Shown here piece after piece: positions 17,480 to 52,962 of a stretch of DNA of 64,000 nucleotides (within the stretch, counting starts at the first letter, position 1; each line of letters starts with the position of its first letter). The DNA is from Pseudomonas botevensis (lineage in GTDB: Bacteria > Pseudomonadota > Gammaproteobacteria > Pseudomonadales > Pseudomonadaceae). Both the position numbers and the translations under genes were made by a program. The stretch is taken from positions 248,001 to 312,000 of the forward strand of contig NZ_JAHTKI010000004.1 in NCBI RefSeq assembly GCF_019145475.1, in the 5' to 3' direction. Below the pieces are notes generated by a model that made no database searches, was not told where the DNA came from, and was given only the letters and a program-made list of their open reading frames with translations.

Positions 17480-19942
17480 ATGCCCGCACCGCACGGACTC
17501 CACCCGCTCGCCAAGGCTCTGCTGATCCGCCGTTCCCTTCGCACCACCCTTCCCGCTCTTTGCGCCATGGCCCTCACCCTGCCGATGATCGGTCAGGCGC
17601 AGGCGGCGGCCGTGGCGATCAATATTCCTGCCCAGTCGCTGGGGAGCGCCTTGCAGGAATTCGGCCGCCAGACCAACCTGCAAGTGCTGTACAGCACCGA
17701 TGACGTCAGCGGTCTGCGCAGCAGCGCCGTCAGTGGCAACCTGGAACCGACTGCCGCCATCGCGCAGTTGCTGCAAGGCACCGACATCGCCTACAGCGTC
17801 CAGGGCAACAACGTCACCCTGCGTTCGCGCTCCGCCAGCGGCGCCGCGCTCGACCTGGCGCCGACCAATATTTCGGCGACCCAGGAATCGGCATGGGGTC
17901 CGGTTGACGGGATCGTCGCCAAGCGCAGTGCCACCGGTTCGAAAACCGACACCGCGCTGAAGGAAATCCCGCAGACCATCAACGTCGTCACTCAAGACGA
18001 AATCAAGATGCGCGGTTCGCAATCGGTCACCGAAGCCCTGCGCTACACCGCCGGCATGACCGGCGGCGGCTTCTCCGACCGGGTGAAGATCTTCGACGAA
18101 CCCACCTCGCGCGGCTTCTCGCCGACCCCGCTGTACCTCGACGGCCTGCACCTGCCTTACGGCGGCGGCAGCACCGGCGGTTCGCTGCAGATCGACCCGT
18201 ACAGCCTGGAGCGCATCGAAGTGCTCAAAGGCCCGGCGTCGGTGCTGTACGGCCAGAACCAGCCTGGCGGTATCGTCAACATGGTCGGCAAGCGTCCGAC
18301 CGCCACGCCACTGCACGAAGTCATCATCGGCGGCGGCAGCTATGACCGCAAATACGGCGCCTTCGACCTCGGCGGCCCGCTCGACGACCAAGGCGAGTTT
18401 CTCTATCGCCTGACCGGTGTGGTCAGCGACAGCAACTCGCAGATCGACTACGCCGACCAGAACCGCATGATGCTCGCACCCAGCCTGACCTGGCTGCCGA
18501 ACGACCGCACCAGCATCACCGTCTACGGCCAGTACCAGAAAGACCGCGACACCCCGGAAGCCCAGGGTCTGCCGGCTGACGGCACGGTTCACCGCAGCGC
18601 TTCCGGCCGCATCAGCCGCAGCCTGTTCATAGGCGAGCCGGGCGTGAACAAGTACGACCGCGAACAGTTCGTGGTCGGCTACGAGATCGCCCACGAACTC
18701 AACGACGTCTGGACCCTCAAGCAGAACGCGCGCTACGCCGACGTCAACGACCGTTACGTCGCGCCGCTGCACGGCTACTCGTTCGAGCCGAACCCGAACA
18801 CCGGCATCGACGACGGCAGCTACCAGACCCGCTTCGGTGTGGACTGGGCGCAGCACAACTCGGTCTACGGCATCGATAACATTGCCCAGGCCAAGTTCAA
18901 GACCGGCGAGCTGGACCACACCCTGCTGCTGGGCGTGGACTACTACCACTTCAACTCCAAGTTCCTCGGCCGCTATGACCGCACCGGTCCGGCCATCGAC
19001 CTGTACAACCCGGTGTATGGCAGCGAATTCAACTTCCGCCAGCCTTACAAGTGGGATAACACGGTCAAGCAGACCGGCCTGTACACCCAGGACCAGATGC
19101 GCTGGGACCAGTGGTTCCTGACCCTGGGCGGTCGTTATGACTTCGCCGAGACCATCAACAAGGAACCTCTGGGCGGCAACCACTCGAGCATCAAGGACGA
19201 GAAGTTCACCGGCCGCGCGGGCTTCGGCTACGAGTTCGAAAACGGCATGACGCCGTACGTGAGCTACGCCGAATCGTTCCTGCCGCAGACCGGCGCCGAC
19301 ACCAACGGCCGTCCGTTCGAGCCGACCGAGGGCAAGCAGTACGAAGTCGGTATCAAGTACGAGCCGAAATCCATCGACGGCTTCATCCAGCTGTCGGCGT
19401 ATCAGATCGACCAGAGCAACATGCTCACCAACGACCTTACCAACCCGGGTTTCAGCAACCAGAGCGGTTCGGTGCGTTCGCGCGGCGTGGAGCTGGAAGG
19501 CAAGGTCAACGTCACCCAGAACCTGCGTGTGCTGGCGGCGGTGTCGCGTAACCAGATCAAATGGCGCAGCGTCAACGACGGTCGCGAGGGTCGCACCCTG
19601 GCCATGAGCCCGCCGCTGACCGCTTCGGCGTGGATCAACTACGACTTCGACATCTCCACCTCGCTGGCCGGTCTGGGCATGGGCCTGGGCGCACGCTACG
19701 TGCGCAGCAGCTACGGCTCGGACTACGAGGAAGATTCGTTCCAGATCCCGTCCTACACCGTGTATGACGCCATGGTCTCCTACGACCTGGAGAAATCGCC
19801 GCTGCACGTCAAAGGCGTGAAAGTGAAGATGAACCTGGAAAACCTCACCGACGAGAAATACGTCGCCAGCTGCAACAGCACCCTGGACTGCTACTACGGC
19901 GAAGGCCGGACCATGACCGCCGACGTGACCTACAACTGGTAA
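17480..19942 (+). CDS. fpvA: FpvA, TonB-dependent ferripyoverdine receptor with signalling domain
   Basis: FpvA is the outer-membrane receptor that imports ferripyoverdine with TonB energy and signals its presence inward. After a signal peptide ending near AQAAA, residues about 45-120 form the secretin/TonB N-terminal (STN) signalling domain (INIPAQSLGSALQEFGRQ). The plug domain follows (IPQTINVVTQDEIKMRGS, LKGPASVLYGQNQPGGIVNM). A 22-strand barrel runs to the C-terminal YNW, ending in an aromatic residue as required for assembly. The 820 residues match FpvA rather than receptors without signalling domains. The partner anti-sigma FpvR is not in the window. Specificity should match the pyoverdine made by the adjacent NRPS genes. 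Confidence 0.94.
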   Translation: MPAPHGLHPLAKALLIRRSLRTTLPALCAMALTLPMIGQAQAAAVAINIPAQSLGSALQEFGRQTNLQVLYSTDDVSGLRSSAVSGNLEPTAAIAQLLQGTDIAYSVQGNNVTLRSRSASGAALDLAPTNISATQESAWGPVDGIVAKRSATGSKTDTALKEIPQTINVVTQDEIKMRGSQSVTEALRYTAGMTGGGFSDRVKIFDEPTSRGFSPTPLYLDGLHLPYGGGSTGGSLQIDPYSLERIEVLKGPASVLYGQNQPGGIVNMVGKRPTATPLHEVIIGGGSYDRKYGAFDLGGPLDDQGEFLYRLTGVVSDSNSQIDYADQNRMMLAPSLTWLPNDRTSITVYGQYQKDRDTPEAQGLPADGTVHRSASGRISRSLFIGEPGVNKYDREQFVVGYEIAHELNDVWTLKQNARYADVNDRYVAPLHGYSFEPNPNTGIDDGSYQTRFGVDWAQHNSVYGIDNIAQAKFKTGELDHTLLLGVDYYHFNSKFLGRYDRTGPAIDLYNPVYGSEFNFRQPYKWDNTVKQTGLYTQDQMRWDQWFLTLGGRYDFAETINKEPLGGNHSSIKDEKFTGRAGFGYEFENGMTPYVSYAESFLPQTGADTNGRPFEPTEGKQYEVGIKYEPKSIDGFIQLSAYQIDQSNMLTNDLTNPGFSNQSGSVRSRGVELEGKVNVTQNLRVLAAVSRNQIKWRSVNDGREGRTLAMSPPLTASAWINYDFDISTSLAGLGMGLGARYVRSSYGSDYEEDSFQIPSYTVYDAMVSYDLEKSPLHVKGVKVKMNLENLTDEKYVASCNSTLDCYYGEGRTMTADVTYNW

Positions 19943-19961
19943 CACGCTCAGCGTCAGACAA

Positions 19962-19992
19962 AACGCCGGCTTCTGCCGGCGTTTTGCTTTTT
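19962..19992 (+). terminator. Rho-independent terminator after fpvA
   Basis: Stem AACGCCGGC / GCCGGCGTT with a TTCT loop, followed by TTGCTTTTT, 20 bases downstream of the fpvA stop. Confidence 0.9.
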
Positions 19993-20047
19993 CCGCGATG
20001 GCGGGTGGTGCCTGATCCGACACCACGGCACTCAACACCCGCGCCCA

Positions 20048-20073
20048 ATAAAAAAGGCCGCGATCAGCGGCCT
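20048..20073 (-). terminator. Rho-independent terminator after the esterase gene
   Basis: On the minus strand, stem GGCCGC / GCGGCC with a five-base loop is followed by a run of T. It ends the minus-strand NRPS-esterase transcript and faces the fpvA terminator. Confidence 0.88.
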
Positions 20074-20096
20074 CTCCCGTTCCCTCGACAACCCCG

Positions 20097-21056
20097 TCAC
20101 CCCGCCGCAAACACCTCCACCAATCGCTCGGCAATGTGCTGCTGCGCTTCTTCGGCTTCATCGACGATCGCGCCCATGCGCATGAAGTCGTGAGTCATGC
20201 CTTCATAGACGTTCAGCTCCACCGCCACCCCCGCTGCCTGCAAATGCCGGGCATACGCCACGCCCTCGTCGTGCAGCGGGTCGCACTCGGCCAGCACCAG
20301 CAGCACCGGCGCCACATCGGCCGAAACCTCGGCCAGCAACGGCGAGAAGCGCGGATCGAGACGATCGCCCGCCTCGCGCTGGTAGTGGTTGTAGAACCAG
20401 TTCAGCGATTCTTTCTCCAGCAGATACCCCTCGGCAAAACGCTCGATCGACGGCGTGCTGCGGCTGGCATCGGTGACCGGATAAATCAGCACCTGCAAGC
20501 GCGGCCGCACTGGCGCATTCACCAGTTGCGCGGCCAGCACCGTTGCCAGGCTGCCGCCGACGCTGTCACCGGCAATCGCCAGGCGTGCGGCGTCGATACC
20601 CAGATCCGCCGCGCTGGCGACCAGCCAGTCCCAGGCGTCCTGTGCGTCGTCCGCCGCCGTCGGGAAACGGAACTCCGGCGCCAGGCGATACGCCACCGAC
20701 AGCACCACGCAGTCGGCCATCGAGGCCAGGGCACGACATAACGAGTCGTGGGAATCGAGGCTGCCGACCACGTAGCCGCCGCCATGGAAATACACCAACG
20801 CCGGACGCCCGGCGCCGGCCTGCAAAGCGTGATTGCTATAAATCCGCGCGTTGAGCAACGAGCCGTCGCGCACCGGCAGTTGCAACTCTTCGACCACCTC
20901 CAGCTCTTCACCACCGGCGTCCATCAGCAGCGACGACTGATCGAACTGCTCCCGCGCCTGTTCCGGGCTCAGCTCATGCATGCCCACGCGTTTACCGCTG
21001 GCCCGGCCGTTGCCGACCAGTTGCAGAAATGCGGCGATATCAGGATTCAACGACAT
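20097..21056 (-). CDS. HSL-family alpha/beta hydrolase (esterase) linked to pvdD
   Basis: This is a hormone-sensitive-lipase family (family IV) alpha/beta hydrolase of 319 residues. The oxyanion motif HGGGY and nucleophile motif GDSVG are clear, and Asp and His candidates lie in ECDPLHDEG and GMTHDFM near the C-terminus. There is no signal peptide, so it should be cytoplasmic. A good ribosome site (GGAGAAATTG) precedes the ATG. It follows the last NRPS gene on the same strand by 66 bases, separated by a strong hairpin. No function in pyoverdine synthesis is established to my knowledge. Possible roles are hydrolysis of a side-chain ester or lactone, or of stalled product. It could also be an unrelated passenger. 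Confidence 0.85.
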   Translation of the reverse strand: MSLNPDIAAFLQLVGNGRASGKRVGMHELSPEQAREQFDQSSLLMDAGGEELEVVEELQLPVRDGSLLNARIYSNHALQAGAGRPALVYFHGGGYVVGSLDSHDSLCRALASMADCVVLSVAYRLAPEFRFPTAADDAQDAWDWLVASAADLGIDAARLAIAGDSVGGSLATVLAAQLVNAPVRPRLQVLIYPVTDASRSTPSIERFAEGYLLEKESLNWFYNHYQREAGDRLDPRFSPLLAEVSADVAPVLLVLAECDPLHDEGVAYARHLQAAGVAVELNVYEGMTHDFMRMGAIVDEAEEAQQHIAERLVEVFAAG

Positions 21057-21070
21057 TCAATTTCTCCAAA

Positions 21071-21099
21071 CCATTCGGGCGCCTCAGGCGCCCGAATGG
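21071..21099 (-). terminator. Perfect 13-bp hairpin between pvdD and esterase
   Basis: A perfect 13-base inverted repeat (21071-21083 and 21087-21099) with a three-base loop sits 24 bases after the pvdD stop. On the minus strand it is followed by TTTGG, not a long T-run. It may partly terminate the giant NRPS transcript or protect its 3' end, so the esterase may be made at a lower level. Confidence 0.65.
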
Positions 21100-21122
21100 T
21101 GTTTCTGGTTACAGAACAGGTT

Positions 21123-48598
<27,476 letters not shown>

Positions 48599-48653
48599 TT
48601 CTAGGCATCCGGATCAGTAGGCAGGCAGCACAAAGGCGCGTCATCCCTATAAA

Positions 48654-48677
48654 ACGAATGCAGACCGGAAAAATTAG
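48654..48677 (-). promoter_or_regulatory. Imperfect PvdS-type box for the NRPS operon
   Basis: On the minus strand, CTAAT (48677-48673), 16 bases, CGT (48656-48654), oriented toward the first NRPS gene 56 bases away. The -35 part differs from TAAAT, so this is a weaker match than the other boxes. Confidence 0.5.
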
Positions 48678-48740
48678 CGATTGAGAAGAACTATCAGAAA
48701 GGACCTGAAGAGCGATTTTTCAGGCACTGGAAAACCCGAT

Positions 48741-48768
48741 TGCGGGAGCGGGCAAGGCCGCTCCCACA
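48741..48768. repeat. Single REP-like palindrome
   Basis: A GGGAGCGG ... CCGCTCCC hairpin of the REP family lies between the thioesterase stop and the NRPS promoter. It may act as terminator for the thioesterase gene. Confidence 0.7.
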
Positions 48769-48785
48769 GGACTTTCTACAGCGGG

Positions 48786-49520
48786 TCAGGCTGTCGCGGC
48801 CATGGCGTGGCGCCGGTGATGAGTTTCCAGTTGATCCTTGATCACCTTCAGCACCCTGGCCTCGTGCTCATGGATGAAGAAGTGCCCACCCGCGAGCATG
48901 TCCACCGAGAAACTGCCGGTGGTTTCCTTGCTCCAGCCAATCAACTGTTCGGTGGTGGCCTTGTCGGCCTTGCCGCCGAGCACGTGTACCGGGCAATTGA
49001 GCAACGGCCGCTGCAACGGCTGGAACTTGCCGCACAGGAGAAAATCGGCGCGCAGGATCGGCAGGGTCAGGCTCATCAACTCTTCATTGGCGAGCACTTC
49101 CTCACTGGTGCCGTTGAGCGTGCGCAGTTGCTCGATCAGCTCGGCATCAGTCTTCGGGTCGGCAAAACCCCGGTCATAGTCGGCGCGCATCGTCGGCGCG
49201 GCGGTGCCCGAGGCGAACAGAGCCACCGGCTCCGGACAACCCAGCGCGCGCAACGCGTGAGCGATTTCGCAGGCCATCAGCGCGCCCAGGCTATGACCGA
49301 ACAGCGCGTAAGGCGTCTTGAGCGTCGGGCGCAATTCTTTCGCCAGTTGCATCGCCAGCACGCGCATGTCGGTGTGCAGCGGCTCGTCGAACCGCGCACC
49401 GCGTCCCGGCAACTCCACCGGTTGCAGTTGCAGCCACTGCGGCAGCTTGGGCCGCCAGCGGCTGTAGACCATGGCACTGGCGCCGGAATACGGCAGGCAC
49501 AGCAGGGTCAACTTGGTCAC
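48786..49520 (-). CDS. Type II thioesterase of the pyoverdine cluster
   Basis: Stand-alone type II thioesterases clear wrongly primed or stalled carrier domains on NRPS assembly lines. The protein opens with the family hallmark LCLPYSGASAMVYSRW, has the nucleophile motif GHSLGA and ends with the catalytic His in GGHFFIHEH. I chose the GTG at 49520 (GAGGGA six bases upstream; 245 residues). The GTG at 49550 would fall at the predicted transcription start. It is read toward the NRPS genes but has its own PvdS-type box. In PAO1 the thioesterase PvdG lies beside pvdL and another sits at PA2411. Whether this gene is relocated pvdG or an additional one cannot be decided here, so no symbol is given. 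Confidence 0.92.
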   Translation of the reverse strand: MTKLTLLCLPYSGASAMVYSRWRPKLPQWLQLQPVELPGRGARFDEPLHTDMRVLAMQLAKELRPTLKTPYALFGHSLGALMACEIAHALRALGCPEPVALFASGTAAPTMRADYDRGFADPKTDAELIEQLRTLNGTSEEVLANEELMSLTLPILRADFLLCGKFQPLQRPLLNCPVHVLGGKADKATTEQLIGWSKETTGSFSVDMLAGGHFFIHEHEARVLKVIKDQLETHHRRHAMAATA

Positions 49521-49555
49521 CACGCTTCCCTCGAAAAAATGTCTCTGCACAGGGT

Positions 49556-49579
49556 ACGGATCAACGCCCCGGCAAATTA
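49556..49579 (-). promoter_or_regulatory. PvdS-type box for the type II thioesterase
   Basis: On the minus strand, TAATT (49579-49575), 16 bases, CGT (49558-49556). There is one mismatch to TAAAT with correct spacing. It stands back to back with the box of the SCP2-cupin gene, 12 bases away. Confidence 0.62.
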
Positions 49580-49591
49580 GTCGGCGGCCGG

Positions 49592-49615
49592 TAAATTTCC
49601 GCGTCAGAGCCTCGT
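49592..49615 (+). promoter_or_regulatory. PvdS iron-starvation box for the SCP2-cupin gene
   Basis: TAAAT (49592-49596), 16 bases, CGT (49613-49615), an exact match oriented toward the gene starting at 49654. Confidence 0.85.
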
Positions 49616-49653
49616 TAACTGTTCAGGCCAAAAATCAATAACGAGGACTCACC

Positions 49654-50790
49654 GTGGATCTGCAGACCATCCTGGGCAAACTGTTCGCCAATGCCGGTGC
49701 CGTCGGCATCGAAGGCGTTTTCCAATTCGTCTTTGGTCCGCAGCAGGCGTACTGGTCCGAGGTCAAGGCCAGCAGCCGCACCGAAGCCGGGCGGCATGCC
49801 AGTCCCGACGTGACCATCGAAGTCGCGGAGAAGGACTTCCTCGGGATCATGGGCGGCATGGCCAACGTCGAGGAACTGTTCGCCAGCGGTCGCCTGAAGA
49901 TCGGCGGCAACATGGGGCTGGCAACGCTGCTGCCCCAGATCATCGACCACGCCCGGCATGGTGGCGGTGCAGCGGTGGAAAAGGTCGACATGAACAAGCG
50001 CTACCCGACCCCGGCGCGCTTCAGCGAAAAACTCACCGCCAGCCTGCCGACCCAGGTCAGCGTCGAGCGCCGTCCGCGCAGCGAGCTGTCGGTGACTGAA
50101 TTCAAGAGCCGCTACCTGCCCCACGGCGTTCCCGTGGTGATCAGCAATGCCCTGCACGACTGGCCACTGTTCAACCTCAGCCGCGAAGAATCGCTGGTGC
50201 ATTTCGCCGAACTGCAAGGCATCACCCGCCACGGCGATTACGTGAAGAAGACCTTCTCCACCGAACGGGATTTCCGCTCGACCTCGATGGCCGATTTCAT
50301 CGCTTCGCTGGACAGCCCGGCGGTCAAGGGTGCCGACGGTGAGCCACCGGCGTACATGGGCAACAACATTCTGCCGGCGCAATTGATGGAGCAAATCAAG
50401 TACCCGGCCTACTTCGATACCTCGCTGTTCATCCCGCCACGGATCTGGATCGGCCCAAAGGGCACCCTCACTCCGCTGCACCGCGACGACACCGACAACC
50501 TGTTCGCCCAGGTCTGGGGCCAGAAAAAATTCACCCTCGCCGCCCCCCATCACCGCGAAGCGCTGGGCACCTGGTCCACCGCGCCCGACGGAGGCCTGGA
50601 CGGCTGCGACTTCAACCCCGATGCGCCGGACTACCAGCGCTTCCCCAAGGCCCGCGACGTGACGTTCATGCGCGTGACCCTGGAGGCCGGGGATTTGCTG
50701 TTTCTGCCGGAGGGCTGGTTCCATCAGGTGGAATCGGTGTCCACCTCACTGTCAGTGAATTTCTGGGTCAACTCGGGCCGGGGCTGGTAA
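49654..50790 (+). CDS. SCP2-like domain fused to cupin_8/JmjC-like Fe(II) oxygenase
   Basis: The 378-residue protein joins two domains. Residues 1 to about 105 resemble an SCP2 sterol-carrier fold (VEELFASGRLKIGGNMGLA). Residues about 140-375 resemble cupin_8/JmjC oxygenases dependent on Fe(II) and 2-oxoglutarate. A likely metal triad is visible: His276 and Asp278 in PLHRDD and His357 in EGWFHQVE. Lys291/Lys292 in WGQKKFTL is a candidate for 2-oxoglutarate contact. The start is a GTG with GAGG seven bases upstream. An exact PvdS box precedes it, so it should be induced with the pyoverdine genes. I know no PAO1 pvd counterpart. Its substrate is unknown; a carrier-bound amino acid, the peptide or a lipid-like ligand held by the SCP2 domain are all possible. 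Confidence 0.85.
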   Translation: MDLQTILGKLFANAGAVGIEGVFQFVFGPQQAYWSEVKASSRTEAGRHASPDVTIEVAEKDFLGIMGGMANVEELFASGRLKIGGNMGLATLLPQIIDHARHGGGAAVEKVDMNKRYPTPARFSEKLTASLPTQVSVERRPRSELSVTEFKSRYLPHGVPVVISNALHDWPLFNLSREESLVHFAELQGITRHGDYVKKTFSTERDFRSTSMADFIASLDSPAVKGADGEPPAYMGNNILPAQLMEQIKYPAYFDTSLFIPPRIWIGPKGTLTPLHRDDTDNLFAQVWGQKKFTLAAPHHREALGTWSTAPDGGLDGCDFNPDAPDYQRFPKARDVTFMRVTLEAGDLLFLPEGWFHQVESVSTSLSVNFWVNSGRGW

Positions 50791-50817
50791 CCCCGGTTTG
50801 CTTTACCTGAGGGCGCT

Positions 50818-51990
50818 TCATTTCAAATGGCGATAGCTCTGCACGGCGGAGCCGAGTACCACAGCCCCCGCCGCTATCGCCAGCCAGAATCCGCTGCGCG
50901 CGCCAAAGGCATCCACCAGCGCGCCTGAGCCGGCAGCACCGATCGCCACGCCGATACTCAGACCGGTCACCAACCAGGTCAGACCTTCGGTGAGTTTGGC
51001 CGGCGGCACGATGCGCTCGACCAGTGCCATGGCGACAATCAGGGTCGGCGAGAAGAACAGCCCGGCCACGAACACCGCCACCGACAAGCCGAAAATATTG
51101 CTCGCCAGCAGCAGCGGCAACGTGGTCACCGCCGTCGCCATGCCGCCATACATGAACAGTCGCGGCAGCGGCAGTTTCGAGCGCATTGCGCCAAACGCGA
51201 TGCCCGCCAGACACGAGCCGATGGCGTACACCGACAACACGATACTGGCCGCTGCCGGTTGCCCTTGCTGTTGGGCGAACGCGACGCTGACCACATCCAC
51301 CACGCCAACGATTACGCCCATGGCGAGCATCAGCGCCAGCAGCCATTGCACGTCCGTCGAGCGAATGATCGAACCTTGATGATGGGATTCGTGCGGATGC
51401 ACCGGCGGCTCGGTGCTGCGCTGGGCAACGAATGCGGTCACGCCAATCGCCAGCATCACCAGCGCGGCCAGCGGTCCGGCCTCGGGAAACACCGCCACGG
51501 ACAACCCGACCGACAACGGCGGGCCGACAATGAAACAGACTTCGTCGAGCACCGATTCCAGCGCATAGGCGGTCTGCAATTGCGGCTGGCCACGATAGAT
51601 CTCGGTCCAGCGCGCCCGCACCATCGCCGACATGCTCGGCAGGCAACCGGCCAAGGCCGCGAAGACAAACAGCGTCCAGTTCGGCGCCTGCAACCGGGTG
51701 CAGAGCAGCAACATCAACAATGCCCCGCCGCCGAGCAACGCCGCCACCGGTAAAACCCGCCCTTGGCCATACCGATCCACCAGCCGTGACACCTGCGGCG
51801 CACAGAACGCCGAGGCCAGCGCAAACGTCGCCGCAATCGCCCCCGCCAGCGCATAACCGCCCTTCAACTGCGAGAGCATGGTGATCACGCCGATGCCGGT
51901 CATGGAAATCGGCATGCGCGCAATCATCCCGGCCAGCACAAAGGCACGGGCGCCGGGAGCGTTGAACAATTCGCGGTAGGGGTTTGCCAT
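50818..51990 (-). CDS. Major facilitator superfamily transporter
   Basis: This is an inner-membrane MFS protein with about 12 hydrophobic segments over 390 residues. The start MANPYRELF at 51990 has GAGG nine bases upstream; longer starts at 52005 and 52089 lack a comparable site. An MFS loop-type motif, VDRYGQGR, follows the second helix. The substrate is not recognisable. It converges on the SCP2-cupin gene with only 27 bases between them, and no PvdS box is seen upstream. A role in siderophore transport would therefore be speculation. Confidence 0.85.
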   Translation of the reverse strand: MANPYRELFNAPGARAFVLAGMIARMPISMTGIGVITMLSQLKGGYALAGAIAATFALASAFCAPQVSRLVDRYGQGRVLPVAALLGGGALLMLLLCTRLQAPNWTLFVFAALAGCLPSMSAMVRARWTEIYRGQPQLQTAYALESVLDEVCFIVGPPLSVGLSVAVFPEAGPLAALVMLAIGVTAFVAQRSTEPPVHPHESHHQGSIIRSTDVQWLLALMLAMGVIVGVVDVVSVAFAQQQGQPAAASIVLSVYAIGSCLAGIAFGAMRSKLPLPRLFMYGGMATAVTTLPLLLASNIFGLSVAVFVAGLFFSPTLIVAMALVERIVPPAKLTEGLTWLVTGLSIGVAIGAAGSGALVDAFGARSGFWLAIAAGAVVLGSAVQSYRHLK

Positions 51991-52161
51991 CGGATACAGC
52001 CTCATCAGGGGCCGCCAAGTTGCCACAAAGCCCGACGGGCCGGGAAGCGTGCAATTGTTGGTGGAGTGTGAAGGCGGCGATCTTTTCATGATCGCGGATG
52101 AACTCTCGGCTTCGACCGTCAGTCAGCTAAGTAAGCCCTCGACCGCAAGGTGCTGCACCGC

Positions 52162-52962
52162 ATGCAAATCTCCCTCGCCCGCCAGGTCGCGCTGATCACC
52201 GGCGCCAGTTCCGGCATCGGTCACGCCAGCGCCAAAGCCCTGGCCGCTGCCGGCGCTACCGTGGTCATCAACTACAACCGTCAGGCCGAACCCGCCGAAG
52301 CGCTGGCCCGGCAGATCATTGCCGACGGCGGCCAGGCACTGGCGATTGGCGCCGATGTGTCAAAGGAGGATGACGTCGAACGGCTGTTCCGGCAGACCCT
52401 CGATGCCTTCGGTTCGCTGGACATTCTCGTCGCCAATTCCGGCCTGCAAAAAGATGCGCCCGCCGTCGACATGACCCTGGACGAATGGAACACGGTGATC
52501 GGCGTCAACCTCACCGGCCAGTTCCTCTGTGCCCGTGCCGCGTTGCGGATTTTCAACCGCCAGGGCATCCGCGAAGGCGTATCCCGGGCGGCCGGCAAGA
52601 TCATTCACATGAGTTCGGTGCACCAGCGCATTCCCTGGGCCGGGCATGTGAACTACGCGGCGTCCAAGGGCGGCGTCGACCTGTTGATGCAGAGCCTGGC
52701 CCAGGAAGTCAGCCCGCAGCGGATTCGCATCAACGGCATTGCGCCGGGGGCGATTCGCACGGCAATCAACACCCAGGCCACCGAGGGCCAGGCCGGGCAG
52801 GAGCTGCTCAAACTGATTCCCTACGGCCGCATCGGCGATGTCGAGGACGTGGCCAACGCGGTGGTGTTTCTCGCCTCCGATCTGGCCGATTACATCGTCG
52901 GCACCACCCTGTTCATCGACGGCGGCATGAGTCTTTATCCGGAGTTTCGTGGCAATGGCTGA
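52162..52962 (+). CDS. Short-chain dehydrogenase/reductase, glucose 1-dehydrogenase-like
   Basis: This is a 266-residue NAD(P)-dependent classical SDR. The cofactor motif TGASSGIGHA is near residues 13-22, NSG follows the fourth strand, and the catalytic Ser-Tyr-Lys set appears as MSSVHQRIPWAGHVNYAASK. The C-terminal FIDGGMSLYP segment matches glucose 1-dehydrogenase-like SDRs. ATG 52162 has AAGG upstream; a GTG at 52150 is less likely. It overlaps the following GH15 gene by eight bases, so the two are probably translated together in sugar metabolism. Confidence 0.88.
   Translation: MQISLARQVALITGASSGIGHASAKALAAAGATVVINYNRQAEPAEALARQIIADGGQALAIGADVSKEDDVERLFRQTLDAFGSLDILVANSGLQKDAPAVDMTLDEWNTVIGVNLTGQFLCARAALRIFNRQGIREGVSRAAGKIIHMSSVHQRIPWAGHVNYAASKGGVDLLMQSLAQEVSPQRIRINGIAPGAIRTAINTQATEGQAGQELLKLIPYGRIGDVEDVANAVVFLASDLADYIVGTTLFIDGGMSLYPEFRGNG

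Noticed and set aside
17450..20161. Minus-strand 903-codon frame opposite fpvA
   Set aside because: Shadow frame; it runs through two terminators and has no recognisable domain, while the plus strand encodes a complete TonB receptor.
49521..49550. GTG start at 49550 for the type II thioesterase
   Set aside because: It coincides with the predicted transcription start just after the CGT element, and a better-spaced GAGGGA serves the GTG at 49520.
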